A stretch of DNA of 64,000 nt from Amphibalanus amphitrite (taxonomy: Eukaryota > Arthropoda > Thecostraca > Balanomorpha > Balanidae), in NCBI RefSeq assembly GCF_019059575.1, contig NW_024881993.1, positions 372,001-436,000 of the forward strand, written 5' to 3'. A program made the position numbers and the translations under genes. Every line of letters starts with the position of its first letter. The stretch's first letter is position 1. Below are positions 57,701 through 63,436 of this stretch, piece by piece. The notes under the pieces were generated by a model that was not told the DNA's origin, made no database searches, and worked only from the letters and a program-made list of their open reading frames with translations.

Positions 57701-58291
57701 TCAGACGCAGCGCGCAGTCCTGGGCGGGGCGGGGGGCGGAGTGGGGGTGAAACGGTCAGAAAAAGGACGCGCTAGGGCGGGTGGCAGCCTGGCAGGTAGC
57801 CGCATCAGCCCGACACAGATTAATATTTAAAATACCCTCCAGTAAAAAATACATGTCCACTCAAAACTCAACAAAACAGAGAGTTGAGAATACAAAGGCA
57901 ATAAAAATGACAATGTCGCACCTAAAAAGCAGCGTAAGATCGAAATAATTCAAAGAGCGACAACGACCACGTCACCACAAAAAAAATGACCGCCCGTACC
58001 TAAAATTCCCACCTTTCAGAAATAAACTACCTTTCACACCCATATGCCTCTCCCGCAAACCAAGCAGCTCACTCCAGCCCATCCAGACCTCCTAACAGAA
58101 CACCAAACCTCCTCTCGATCACTAACCGGAAAGAACACCGCCAGTGCCCTGTCTAAGCTCCGGAGCCGACGTGTGCGTACGGCCAGCAGTGCCAGCCGCT
58201 TGAGACGGACACAGGCGGCCTCCTCGGCCGGTGTCGGTGCGGAGAGGGACGTCTCCAGCCAGCCGCAGAGGCAGTCACCGGCACTGACGTC
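45515..58291 (-). CDS. SPG11: Spatacsin (SPG11), C-terminal half, 17 exons
   Basis: Seventeen exons with GT-AG borders join (high to low coordinate) as 58291-58127, 57719-57594, 57237-57081, 55984-55758, 55484-55333, 54582-54453, 53998-53786, 53393-52694, 52185-52034, 50884-50713, 50480-50367, 50020-49878, 49468-49278, 48965-48800, 48023-47860, 47549-47292 and 45701-45515. Every phase agrees, giving 3417 nt, 1138 residues and a stop. The order of blocks follows human spatacsin as I remember it: a [15 protein letters not shown] block like human GIGRYNEMTYIFDLL, then [21 protein letters not shown] like PDWAEILYQQVILKGDFNYL, then the short C-terminal tail. By family knowledge, spatacsin is a helical-repeat scaffold that works with spastizin (ZFYVE26) and AP-5 on late endosomes and lysosomes, in autophagic lysosome reformation. 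Human spatacsin has about 2440 residues, so roughly 1300 N-terminal residues are missing. They must lie above 58.3 kb or outside the window. Exon borders are inferred, not transcript-checked. Confidence 0.93.
45760..45935. repeat. Degenerate repeat after the SPG11 last-exon acceptor
   Basis: Imperfect units near 25 bp on the theme aacagattcaaaacgggtc (cagattcaaacagaccgagt, cagggttggaacggtgtc, gggtcacagttcggtc, aacagattcaaaacggg). It lies in the last SPG11 intron, between the mariner and the final exon. Confidence 0.5.
46200..47157 (-). mobile_element. Deleted mariner element with 162 bp inverted repeats
   Basis: The ends CGAGGTGTGGCTAAAAAGAA are inverted and flanked by TA (46198-46199 and 47158-47159), the mariner target. 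Inverted repeats run 46200-46361 and 46996-47157, with about two mismatches. On the minus strand, mariner transposase pieces are visible: [55 protein letters not shown] (first catalytic Asp), and [10 protein letters not shown] with [15 protein letters not shown] (second and third Asp of the DD34D type). They lie in more than one frame, and both the middle and the C-terminal region are missing. Total length is 958 bp, against about 1.3 kb for a full mariner. It is non-autonomous and sits in the last intron of SPG11. Confidence 0.95.
47292..47549 (-). CDS. SPG11: SPG11 exon P
   Basis: One base, 85 codons and two bases (residues 991-1076). Contains [12 protein letters not shown] and [20 protein letters not shown], matching human FYQASIVAEAYDFVPDWAEI. 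The acceptor is acattcag and the donor is AAACG|gtgagc. The following (last) intron contains the mariner element. Confidence 0.95.
47860..48023 (-). CDS. SPG11: SPG11 exon O
   Basis: 54 codons plus two bases (residues 937-990): [20 protein letters not shown] through HTLLTETL, like human QHCQRLTKLITLQIHFLNTG. The acceptor is tttcgtcag and the donor is TGCC|gtgagt. Confidence 0.94.
48270..48396. repeat. Near-perfect long hairpin (foldback) in SPG11 intron
   Basis: Two arms of about 60 bp, ggacgataccgcgaaaacga on the left and its inverse ending tcgtcgcggtagagtcc on the right, meet at ggccttggcc near 48333. Only a few mismatches are seen. Weaker pairing may extend to about 48232 and 48412. It may be a miniature foldback element or a small-RNA precursor. 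Confidence 0.85.
48800..48965 (-). CDS. SPG11: SPG11 exon N
   Basis: One base plus 55 codons (residues 881-936): [20 protein letters not shown] through HAATFYRH, like human ENHEAAARIQLKLIESQPWE. The acceptor is tcccaccag and the donor is CAT|gtgagt. Confidence 0.94.
49278..49468 (-). CDS. SPG11: SPG11 exon M
   Basis: 63 codons plus two bases (residues 818-880): [20 protein letters not shown] through RLRLVTG. This is the most recognisable spatacsin block (human LLTGIGRYNEMTYIFDLLHK). The acceptor is tccccag and the donor is GGACG|gtgaga, phase 2. Confidence 0.95.
49878..50020 (-). CDS. SPG11: SPG11 exon L
   Basis: Two bases plus 47 codons (residues 770-817): [20 protein letters not shown] through VKEDFRLM. 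It aligns with human TTELLILAHHCFTLTCHMEG. The acceptor is gtcccccag and the donor is ATG|gtgagg. Its acceptor side is also duplicated upstream, at 50076-50176. Confidence 0.93.
49975..50180. repeat. Duplicated acceptor and start of SPG11 exon L
   Basis: A decoy acceptor with the exon start (atccccccag|GTGACGACC on the minus strand) lies at 50076-50105. A second piece of the exon body, reading [11 protein letters not shown] in the exon frame, lies at 50138-50176. Both resemble the genuine exon at 49975-50020. The copies are more diverged than in the other arrays. The segment also holds an inverted pair accgacctggtcgg / ccgacctggtcg. Confidence 0.75.
50367..50480 (-). CDS. SPG11: SPG11 exon K
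   Basis: Two bases, 37 codons and one base (residues 732-769): [20 protein letters not shown] through EADGY. It aligns with human TLCQDRTLVGMKLLDKIS. The acceptor is ttttacag and the donor is TATG|gtcagt. Confidence 0.92.
50713..50884 (-). CDS. SPG11: SPG11 exon J
   Basis: 57 codons plus one base (residues 675-731): [20 protein letters not shown] through QVIAQVKA. It matches the human MLRKILASQQPDR block. The acceptor is tacccag and the donor is GCAG|gtcagt, phase 1. Confidence 0.92.
50976..51648. mobile_element. Repeat element with 13 bp inverted ends and internal tandem copies
   Basis: Starts acggagcgagcga and ends tcgctcgctccgt, inverted. Inside, a unit of about 129 bp starting cta(a)ccggtc, containing gcgcaatcggcc, gccgttctcgagatctgg and gcacgtgcgcacgtgc, occurs at about 51055 and 51184, with a worn third copy near 51310. 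A (GGCC)n run stands at 51563-51588. No coding sequence seen. It lies in the SPG11 intron between exons I and J. No target duplication was established, so the class is open. Confidence 0.6.
51828..52100. repeat. 102 bp tandem repeat, 3 copies, built on a splice donor
   Basis: The motif ggtcggtggc recurs at 52051, 51949 and 51846, a period of 102-103 bp. Each copy contains the 3' end of SPG11 exon I, its donor (gtacgt in the two nearer copies) and intron flank. The farthest copy is the most diverged. The two nearer copies stay open in the exon frame. Confidence 0.93.
52034..52185 (-). CDS. SPG11: SPG11 exon I
   Basis: Two bases plus 50 codons (residues 624-674): [20 protein letters not shown] through [12 protein letters not shown]. 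It aligns with human EVLTSKCLHGKNYCRQVLCL. The acceptor is ccttccag and the donor is CAG|gtacgt. The donor end is tandemly repeated downstream, to about 51828. Confidence 0.92.
52694..53393 (-). CDS. SPG11: SPG11 exon H with long low-complexity insert
   Basis: 233 codons plus one base (residues 391-623). It begins [15 protein letters not shown], continuing the helical repeat, and ends [19 protein letters not shown], like the Ser-rich human segment before the next helical block. Between them lie about 195 residues of Ala, Ser, Thr, Pro and acidic low complexity, including a run of seven Ala. This linker is much longer than I remember for human. The frame stays open throughout and the donor is TCTCT|gtgagt, phase 1, so I take it as coding. 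Confidence 0.88.
53786..53998 (-). CDS. SPG11: SPG11 exon G
   Basis: 71 codons, phase 0 at both ends (residues 320-390). A Pro/Ser-rich start is followed by [20 protein letters not shown] and GVTTP, like human LLDEGCLSEASRVCRYF. The acceptor is tccccacag and the donor is CCG|gtaaga. Confidence 0.93.
54453..54582 (-). CDS. SPG11: SPG11 exon F
   Basis: One base plus 43 codons (residues 276-319): [20 protein letters not shown] through ARINGEM. The donor is ATG|gtcagt. The acceptor and first 35 bases are the source of a 65 bp array of eight copies running upstream to about 55046. The acceptor used is chosen as the one continuous with the full exon. The copies carry equally good sites. Confidence 0.9.
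54548..55046. repeat. 65 bp minisatellite, 8 copies, built on a splice acceptor
   Basis: Copies begin at 54548, 54613, 54678, 54743, 54808, 54873, 54938 and 55003, an exact 65 bp period with very few changes. Each unit carries the intron end, the AG acceptor and the first ~35 coding bases of SPG11 exon F. Near identity between copies suggests recent expansion or ongoing homogenisation. Confidence 0.97.
55333..55484 (-). CDS. SPG11: SPG11 exon E
   Basis: 50 codons plus two bases (residues 226-275): [20 protein letters not shown] through ETALSVSE. This is the family's conserved FW-x-x-C block followed by AVAFFRKHA. The donor AGAG|gtgggt is phase 2. Confidence 0.92.
55758..55984 (-). CDS. SPG11: SPG11 exon D
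   Basis: Two bases plus 75 codons (residues 150-225): [20 protein letters not shown] through SPDPVVLTQ. The acceptor is ctctccag and the donor is CAG|gtgagg. The acceptor and the first ~35 bases of the exon are tandemly duplicated just upstream, at about 56011-56070. Confidence 0.9.
55949..56070. repeat. 62 bp direct duplication at an exon acceptor
   Basis: Two copies start at 55949 and 56011. They contain the first ~35 coding bases of SPG11 exon D, its acceptor and ~25 bases of intron. The upstream copy differs at a few bases, and one change removes the acceptor AG context (ctcgcctgg in place of ctcggctgg on the plus strand). Confidence 0.88.
56126..56437 (+). mobile_element. SINE-like retroposon copy 1, with target-site duplication
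   Basis: A unit of about 310 bp starts with (t)ccgtgcttctatcctcagg and ends with ggcctaacccaac followed by an A run. The 11 bp aagctagggct stands before it (56115-56125) and after its A tail (56438-56448), the mark of target-primed retroposition. I see no clear A and B boxes and could not assign a tRNA, 7SL or 5S head. It lies in the intron between SPG11 exons C and D. Confidence 0.88.
56473..56803 (+). mobile_element. SINE-like retroposon copy 2, with target-site duplication
   Basis: The same family as the copy just upstream, about 95% alike by eye, in the same orientation, ending in an AAAC-rich tail. It is flanked by its own 12 bp direct repeat ttgattaggtca at 56461-56472 and 56804-56815. 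The different target duplications show two independent insertions about 350 bp apart, not one tandem duplication. Confidence 0.9.
57081..57237 (-). CDS. SPG11: SPG11 exon C
   Basis: 52 codons plus one base (residues 98-149): [15 protein letters not shown] through LVEMLVTEQ. The donor is CAGG|gtaaga, phase 1. The split codon G|CC with the next exon gives Ala. The following intron holds two SINE-like insertions. Confidence 0.9.
57594..57719 (-). CDS. SPG11: SPG11 exon B
   Basis: 42 codons, phase 0 at both ends (residues 56-97): a helical segment [20 protein letters not shown] ending TKQQD. The acceptor lies behind a C-rich tract and the donor is GAC|gtgagt. Confidence 0.88.
58127..58291 (-). 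CDS. SPG11: SPG11 exon A (first seen in window)
   Basis: 55 codons, phase 0 at both ends (partial residues 1-55), starting [16 protein letters not shown] and ending ALAVFFP. The acceptor is ccccgcgcag and the donor is G|gttagt. On the transcript strand a 380 nt (CU)n tract begins about 28 nt upstream of the acceptor. The preceding exon was not found. Confidence 0.85.
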
Positions 58292-58320
58292 CTGCGCGGG
58301 GAGACAGAGAGTCAGAGTAT

Positions 58321-58701
<381 letters not shown>

Positions 58702-58755
58702 GCTGCGTTTTCCCGTCACTGTCAGTTAACGCGCTCTGTCCGGTTTCCCGTCAGG

Positions 58756-58857
58756 AGGAGCGCACTCAGGAGGAATCCGAGGAAGTGGAGGAGGAGGAGC
58801 CCGAGGAGGAGAGCTCGGAGGACGAGGACGAGACTGAGAACACTTTCCAAAGCGAGA
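58756..58857 (+). CDS. Candidate acidic exon, parent gene unknown
   Basis: A good acceptor (tgtccggtttcccgtcag) is followed by an open Glu-rich frame EERTQEESEEVEEEEPEEES ending FQSEN and a donor G|gtaggg, 102 bases, phase 1. It lies on the plus strand between the GA microsatellite and the 250 bp repeat. No partner exon was found. It could be chance in purine-rich DNA. Confidence 0.3.
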
Positions 58858-58954
58858 ACGGTAGGGAAGGCGGCTCAGGGGCACGATGGAGGACTCTCGA
58901 AGAGAGCTTAATGAGCGACCTTACTTGGAACATACCGCTCCTGCCTGTCTTCTG

Positions 58955-59214
58955 CAATGTTCAGTATACTCGGCGTTGATACCCGAGCCCGGAGCCCATC
59001 CCATATTGTAGCCCATCTGTCTTTTTCTTATGCGACTCGCCGCAGGCTCCGGCTGGGGCCGGAACCTTGCAGATAGAGCGTCCGGGACCGGACGCTGCCG
59101 CCGCGGCCGCCAAGGTGACCCCTGTCCGTCTGAACCAACAAACGCCCTTCCCTGCTCCATGTCGACCCCCCACAGTGTGATACATTATTTCAACACTGAC
59201 CGCAGTGACCGAAT
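58955..59214. repeat. 250 bp dispersed repeat, copy 1 (upstream of FREP)
   Basis: Shares with 63184-63436 blocks such as gctccggctggggccgg, tgcagatagagcgtccgg, ggccgccaaggtgacccctg and tgctccatgtcgacccc. Same orientation. Between blocks there are small gaps and substitutions, so the copies are moderately old. Minus-strand frames of both read GVTLAA and PAPAGAC, perhaps by chance. Confidence 0.85.
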
Positions 59215-59467
59215 GAAATGAAATCAACCTACGATTGATGCCAATGCAAGCATGCTCATTGCTCAACAGTACAACGCAAAAAAAGATACGAAACAGAGGT
59301 GTAAAGTTTTGGTGAGGGAGTACTGTTCATTCATTATTCAACGACCCTTTTCATTCGGATTTTCCTAGCTTCTTCCCTTTTCGCTGGTGCATCATCACAT
59401 CAAATTACTATTATCTGGCTTCTTCTTTGGTAACACGTAACCCGCGCCGGGCCGGTGCTCTGAGATT

Positions 59468-60438
59468 CCGCGCCGGGCCGGGGGGAGGGGGGTGTCTGAA
59501 CACCCCCCTTCTAACTCGGCTCCTGGGCCACGTAGCAACACACGGTAAGCGGCAATCGAAAGAACGTCCAAAATAAGGACGAAAACACTTCAGTCATTTT
59601 ATGGGTCAGGTTAAAGGTCAGGTCACCAGAGGTCACCAAAGGTGAAATGTTGACTATTTCAACATTTTGGAAACTGCCGACGGCTACCTCGGGAACCGAT
59701 AGAGCTACAGCGCCGCGGAAAAGCGCATTCGATAGCCCTTTTACAAACATTTCTGACTAATGATCTCAGATTTGACATCAGGTCAACGGTTCAACCTCCA
59801 GAGGGCAAAAACTCCAAAAATAGCCGTTTTTACGAAAAGCGTTTTTTTCGGCAATAACTTATGACTCAAAAGAGCCATGACATTACTTTTGCCAGCATCG
59901 TGTTCCTCTCGTCGAGACTCGTCGAATGAACTATAATTTGACCTTGAAAGGTCAACTTTTAAAATTTGACCTCAGGTCAAAGTCTTGACCTGACCGGAAA
60001 AGGTCATGTTGCATATCCGTCGATCCGCAACGTCGAGCCGAACACATCAAAGGCGTTTTCAGCGCTCTAGCACGTCTCTATCAGAGGTTATTAGCGAAAA
60101 ACTGTTAGATTCTGTTCGTGACCTGAGATGACCTCGGGGACATAACGAGGGGTCACAGTTGCCATTTTCCGGTTCAGTGTGTCAATCTTACCTACATCTC
60201 GATGTTTGAGTGTCTAGAATAGCGTTCGTGCAAAACAGACGCTTTTCAATTTTCTCCCATTGACTTATAATGGAGTGGCCGCAAAATTGACCTGACCTTA
60301 GGTCACCGATATCAAAATTCCGAGATATACATTTTATAGACAGGCGTGCCAGCCGCCGCTTTTGAGATATCTGCGAAAAGCCGCAGGTGGGGGTGTTCAC
60401 TGTTCAAACACCCCCCCCCCCCCCCCGACCCGGCGCGG
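59468..60438. mobile_element. 1 kb element with G-run inverted ends, before the FREP gene
   Basis: The left end CCGCGCCGGGCCGGGGGG, leading to gggtgtctgaaca and acacccccc, is inverted at the right end: ggtgggggtgttcactgttc, aaacacccc and an 18 bp C run, then gacccggcgcgg. The interior is non-coding with many AGGTCA half-sites (e.g. aggtcaggtcaccagaggtc). The right end lies 300 bp before the FREP start codon. No clear target duplication. Confidence 0.65.
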
Positions 60439-60739
60439 TTTAAGCTATGGCAAAACATCCCTGCACCTCAATTCCTGCTTGCATCTATCTAAAATTTTCT
60501 TCAGAAGTCACTGTGAACAGAACTGCCATGATCAGCAGAAAACCCTTGTAATATATTGGTCCATGGCAGCTTGTAAATGTTTATCGCTCAGTCTGTCGGT
60601 CACGGGACCGGGCCGCGTCACCGGATGTGGCGCCTCCGACAGAGGTCAGCCGCACCGAGCTCTGCAGACGTCTTGCCAGCTCCGAGCCGTCAGTCCGAGG
60701 CCGACAGCCGGCGCCAGAGGTGCCTCCTTCTTGGCCACG

Positions 60740-62380
60740 ATGGCCCGCGGCTGGAGAGGAATCCTCGTGTCGACCTTGCTGGTGGTGTCTGCCGGCTGTT
60801 CCGCGGCGCAGCAGCAGCAGCAGCAGCAGCCGCAGCAGCAGGCCGCCCTGCCCAGCGCCACTGCCGACGAGGTGTTCAGCATCATCGCAAGAGCAGTTCA
60901 GCAAGAGCTACGGCCAGTCGTCAGTAAACTTGAGTCACAAGTGGAGTCACTGGACAAAACGGTCAGAAGGCACGAGTCTCGGGTGGAGTCGCTAGACAAC
61001 AGACTGACTCTTCTCGACTCCAGGATGAGTACGCTGACTGCCCACGTGTTGACGAACCGACTAGGTGAGCGGATGGAAGAGGTGTCCAGTCAACTGAGTG
61101 GAATCACTGCGAGACTCGACAGCCAGCAATCACAACTCGACAGCCAGCAATCACAACTCGACAGTCAACTATCTCAACTGAGTGAGCTCAACACCCAGCT
61201 AAATGAACAAAATTCTCAACAAGAGGAGACTGCAGCTACAGTGAACAATGTCACAGCGCAACTGGATACCGTCGTTACACAGCAAGAAGATCAACTCACA
61301 GAGACGTCCAAACTGGTCATAAGGCTCGACAGCCAACAATCTCAACTGAGTGAGCTCAACGCCAAACTGAAACAACAGAAGGCACAACAGGGGGAGATTG
61401 AAGCCACAGTGAACGACAATGTAGATCGACTTGAATACAACGTCACTTTGTTGGAAAATCAACTAACAAAGGTGTCTGGACTGGCCAACAGACTCGACAG
61501 CCAGCAATCACAACTGGACGAGCTCAGTGACCAACTGAACGAACAAAAATCACTTCAAAACGTCACTGCGGTTACAACGGATGATCACCTCTTGACAGCA
61601 CCTCTTGATGCCACGACATCTCAGACTGTCACTCTGGGGTCCCAGCTGGCTGAAACCATGAATAAGACAGCAGCCTCAAAGGAGAGCATAGATCATCTGG
61701 CTTCTGAGGTAAAGCAGCCGCCAACTCCCCGTGATTGCAGCGGTCTGCCTGTCGGCTCTCCATCTGGTGTCTACCTCCTCAGGCCCAGTGGCGACAGCAC
61801 ACAACCACCCGTCCAGTCGTACTGCGACATGGACACTGCCGGAGGGAACTGGACGGTGATCCAACGACGTGACGACATCGAGCCCCGCCAGGATTTCTAC
61901 CTGGGATGGAAGGAGTATAAGGAGGGATTCGGTGATGTAACCAAAGAATTCTGGTGGGGCCTTGAGCACCTGTTTCAGCTGACGTCATCAGACCGACGTT
62001 ACGAGCTTCGAGTTGATCTTGAGGCGTTCGACGGCAGTCGCAGACACGCTACCTACCAAGGGTTCCGTATCTCGTCTGAGGAGGACGGCTACCAACTGAG
62101 CGTCTCCGACTACTCGGGAACTGCCGGGAATGGTCTGAAGTTCAGCGTCAATGAGAAGTTCTCTACCCGTGACCGTGACCAGGACGGCAGGTCTGACGTT
62201 CACTGTGCACAGCGCCATCAGGGGCCCTGGTGGTACGGCTGGAGGTGGTTGTGCGGGTGGAGCAACCTGAACGGACGGTACCGGGACGGCAGTAAATGGG
62301 ACCGCACTGGAATATGGTGGTGGAGGTGGAGGGAAGCTGAGTCACTGAAGAAGACCGATATGAAGATCCGGCCCACCTAA
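60740..62380 (+). CDS. Secreted coiled-coil fibrinogen-related protein (FREP / techylectin-like)
   Basis: 546 residues, no intron. Residues 1-23 look like a signal peptide (GILVSTLLVVSAGCSAA), followed by a Gln run from CAG repeats. Residues ~45-325 are coiled coil, with recurring LDSQQSQL and SQLSELN units and several N-glycosylation sequons (NVT, NKT). Residues 330-546 form a fibrinogen C-terminal domain: DCSGLPVGSPSGVYLLRP, SYCDMDTAGGNWTVIQRR, WKEYKEGFGDVTKEFWWGLE, the calcium site DRDQDGRSD, and WWYGWRWLCGWSNLNGRY ending MKIRPT. Cysteines 333/362 and 489/505 fit the two family disulfides. The start chosen is the ATG giving the signal peptide; the frame is open for 378 bases before it. By family knowledge such proteins are multimeric lectins binding acetylated sugars in arthropod innate immunity. 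Ficolin- or angiopoietin-like labels would be equally fair. Confidence 0.92.
   Translation: MARGWRGILVSTLLVVSAGCSAAQQQQQQQPQQQAALPSATADEVFSIIARAVQQELRPVVSKLESQVESLDKTVRRHESRVESLDNRLTLLDSRMSTLTAHVLTNRLGERMEEVSSQLSGITARLDSQQSQLDSQQSQLDSQLSQLSELNTQLNEQNSQQEETAATVNNVTAQLDTVVTQQEDQLTETSKLVIRLDSQQSQLSELNAKLKQQKAQQGEIEATVNDNVDRLEYNVTLLENQLTKVSGLANRLDSQQSQLDELSDQLNEQKSLQNVTAVTTDDHLLTAPLDATTSQTVTLGSQLAETMNKTAASKESIDHLASEVKQPPTPRDCSGLPVGSPSGVYLLRPSGDSTQPPVQSYCDMDTAGGNWTVIQRRDDIEPRQDFYLGWKEYKEGFGDVTKEFWWGLEHLFQLTSSDRRYELRVDLEAFDGSRRHATYQGFRISSEEDGYQLSVSDYSGTAGNGLKFSVNEKFSTRDRDQDGRSDVHCAQRHQGPWWYGWRWLCGWSNLNGRYRDGSKWDRTGIWWWRWREAESLKKTDMKIRPT
60808..60842 (+). repeat. CAG-rich repeat coding polyglutamine in the FREP
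   Basis: An almost unbroken gcagcagcag run codes Gln residues just after the signal peptide (QQQQQQQPQQQ). It is short and in frame, and likely to vary in length between alleles. Confidence 0.8.
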
Positions 62381-63183
62381 CTCATCTGCATTAAGGAGGA
62401 CACCACGGTGATGCACACTGCACAGTGTAGGTCACACGTGCATGTGGCACGTGTACCGTGCGGCAGCCGCGGCCAGTGGTTCGGCCTGCCGGTGCTGTAA
62501 CTGCACAACTATTATCTGCTAAGAGCGTCGTGCTGGGGAGCTTATAGATTGTTTATCTACGGACGAAAAGTAGCGTCTATATACGCATATGATTCTATGT
62601 CCATAATACCTGCATGTTTTTAGTCATTAACGCCTGTTTGTATGTATATGACAATTATGAAACGTTTGAGCCAATACATTTCAGTAACACCAAGAGACCG
62701 TCAACTGTGTTGCCTGTTTCACACAAATTCACCGTGTGCCGTCCCACCTCTACCTGCTGTTTTCAGAGGAGCAGGGCGACAGTAGAATGTTGGCACGGCC
62801 ACCGGGGACAGTACACTTACATCGGGGACGCGTCCCCGAACACCACCGTCCGGACGGTGGTGTTAGGGTGTTACAAAGGAGACGGTTCTTCACATAGTTA
62901 CATCACGGTGTATAGAGAACGAGAACATGATGTGAAGATTGCAAATGTTGGATAACTATTTACCGACCGATACTCCTGAATGTAATACCGACACACCGAC
63001 GAGAAAGGGTACTAAATACCGAGGGCTCTGGTCCAAAACGATTTCCTGTAGGGTACGGTTATATTATGCATACCGTTTTCATACGCCCCAAATTACTTTG
63101 ACGGAATCGTTTGGGCAATTAAAACATATCCTCAACCCCTTTGCCAGACCCCTCTTTTTCCCTGTTTCTCTCCATTCTACAGT
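62381..63183. other. FREP 3' flank; paired palindromes
   Basis: No further gene seen. At 62824-62837 GGGGACGCGTCCCC and at 62841-62862 a 22 bp palindrome (arms CACCACCGTCC) stand three bases apart. No clear poly(A) signal was identified near the FREP stop. Confidence 0.5.
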
Positions 63184-63436
63184 ATTCAGCATAGTCAGAG
63201 TTAATACTCGCTGAGGTTCACCACACTGCAGCCCATCCGCCCTTTTCTGATACGATCCGCCATGACACGCTCCGGCTGGGGCCGGGCCAGTGCAGATAGA
63301 GCGTCCGGTCGCTGCCGCCGGGGCCGCCAAGGTGACCCCTGTCCGTCTGAACAAACAAACGCCCTTCCTTGCTCCATGTCGACCCCCCTCCCCACACACG
63401 GTGTGATAAGTTAGTTCAACGCTGGCCGCCATGACA
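63184..63436. repeat. 250 bp dispersed repeat, copy 2 (downstream of FREP)
   Basis: The second copy of the repeat at 58955-59214, about 4.2 kb away in the same orientation. The two copies bracket the FREP gene and the 1 kb inverted-repeat element, as expected either of a duplicated gene unit or of a dispersed family. Confidence 0.85.

Noticed and set aside
58921-59266. Minus-strand frames with shared GVTLAA and PAPAGAC in the two 250 bp repeats
   Set aside because: Similarity follows from the DNA repeat; the frames contain no domain and differ by gaps between copies.
60577-60995. Other frames across the FREP start
   Set aside because: The CAG repeat opens all three frames; only the one with signal peptide, coiled coil and fibrinogen domain is real.
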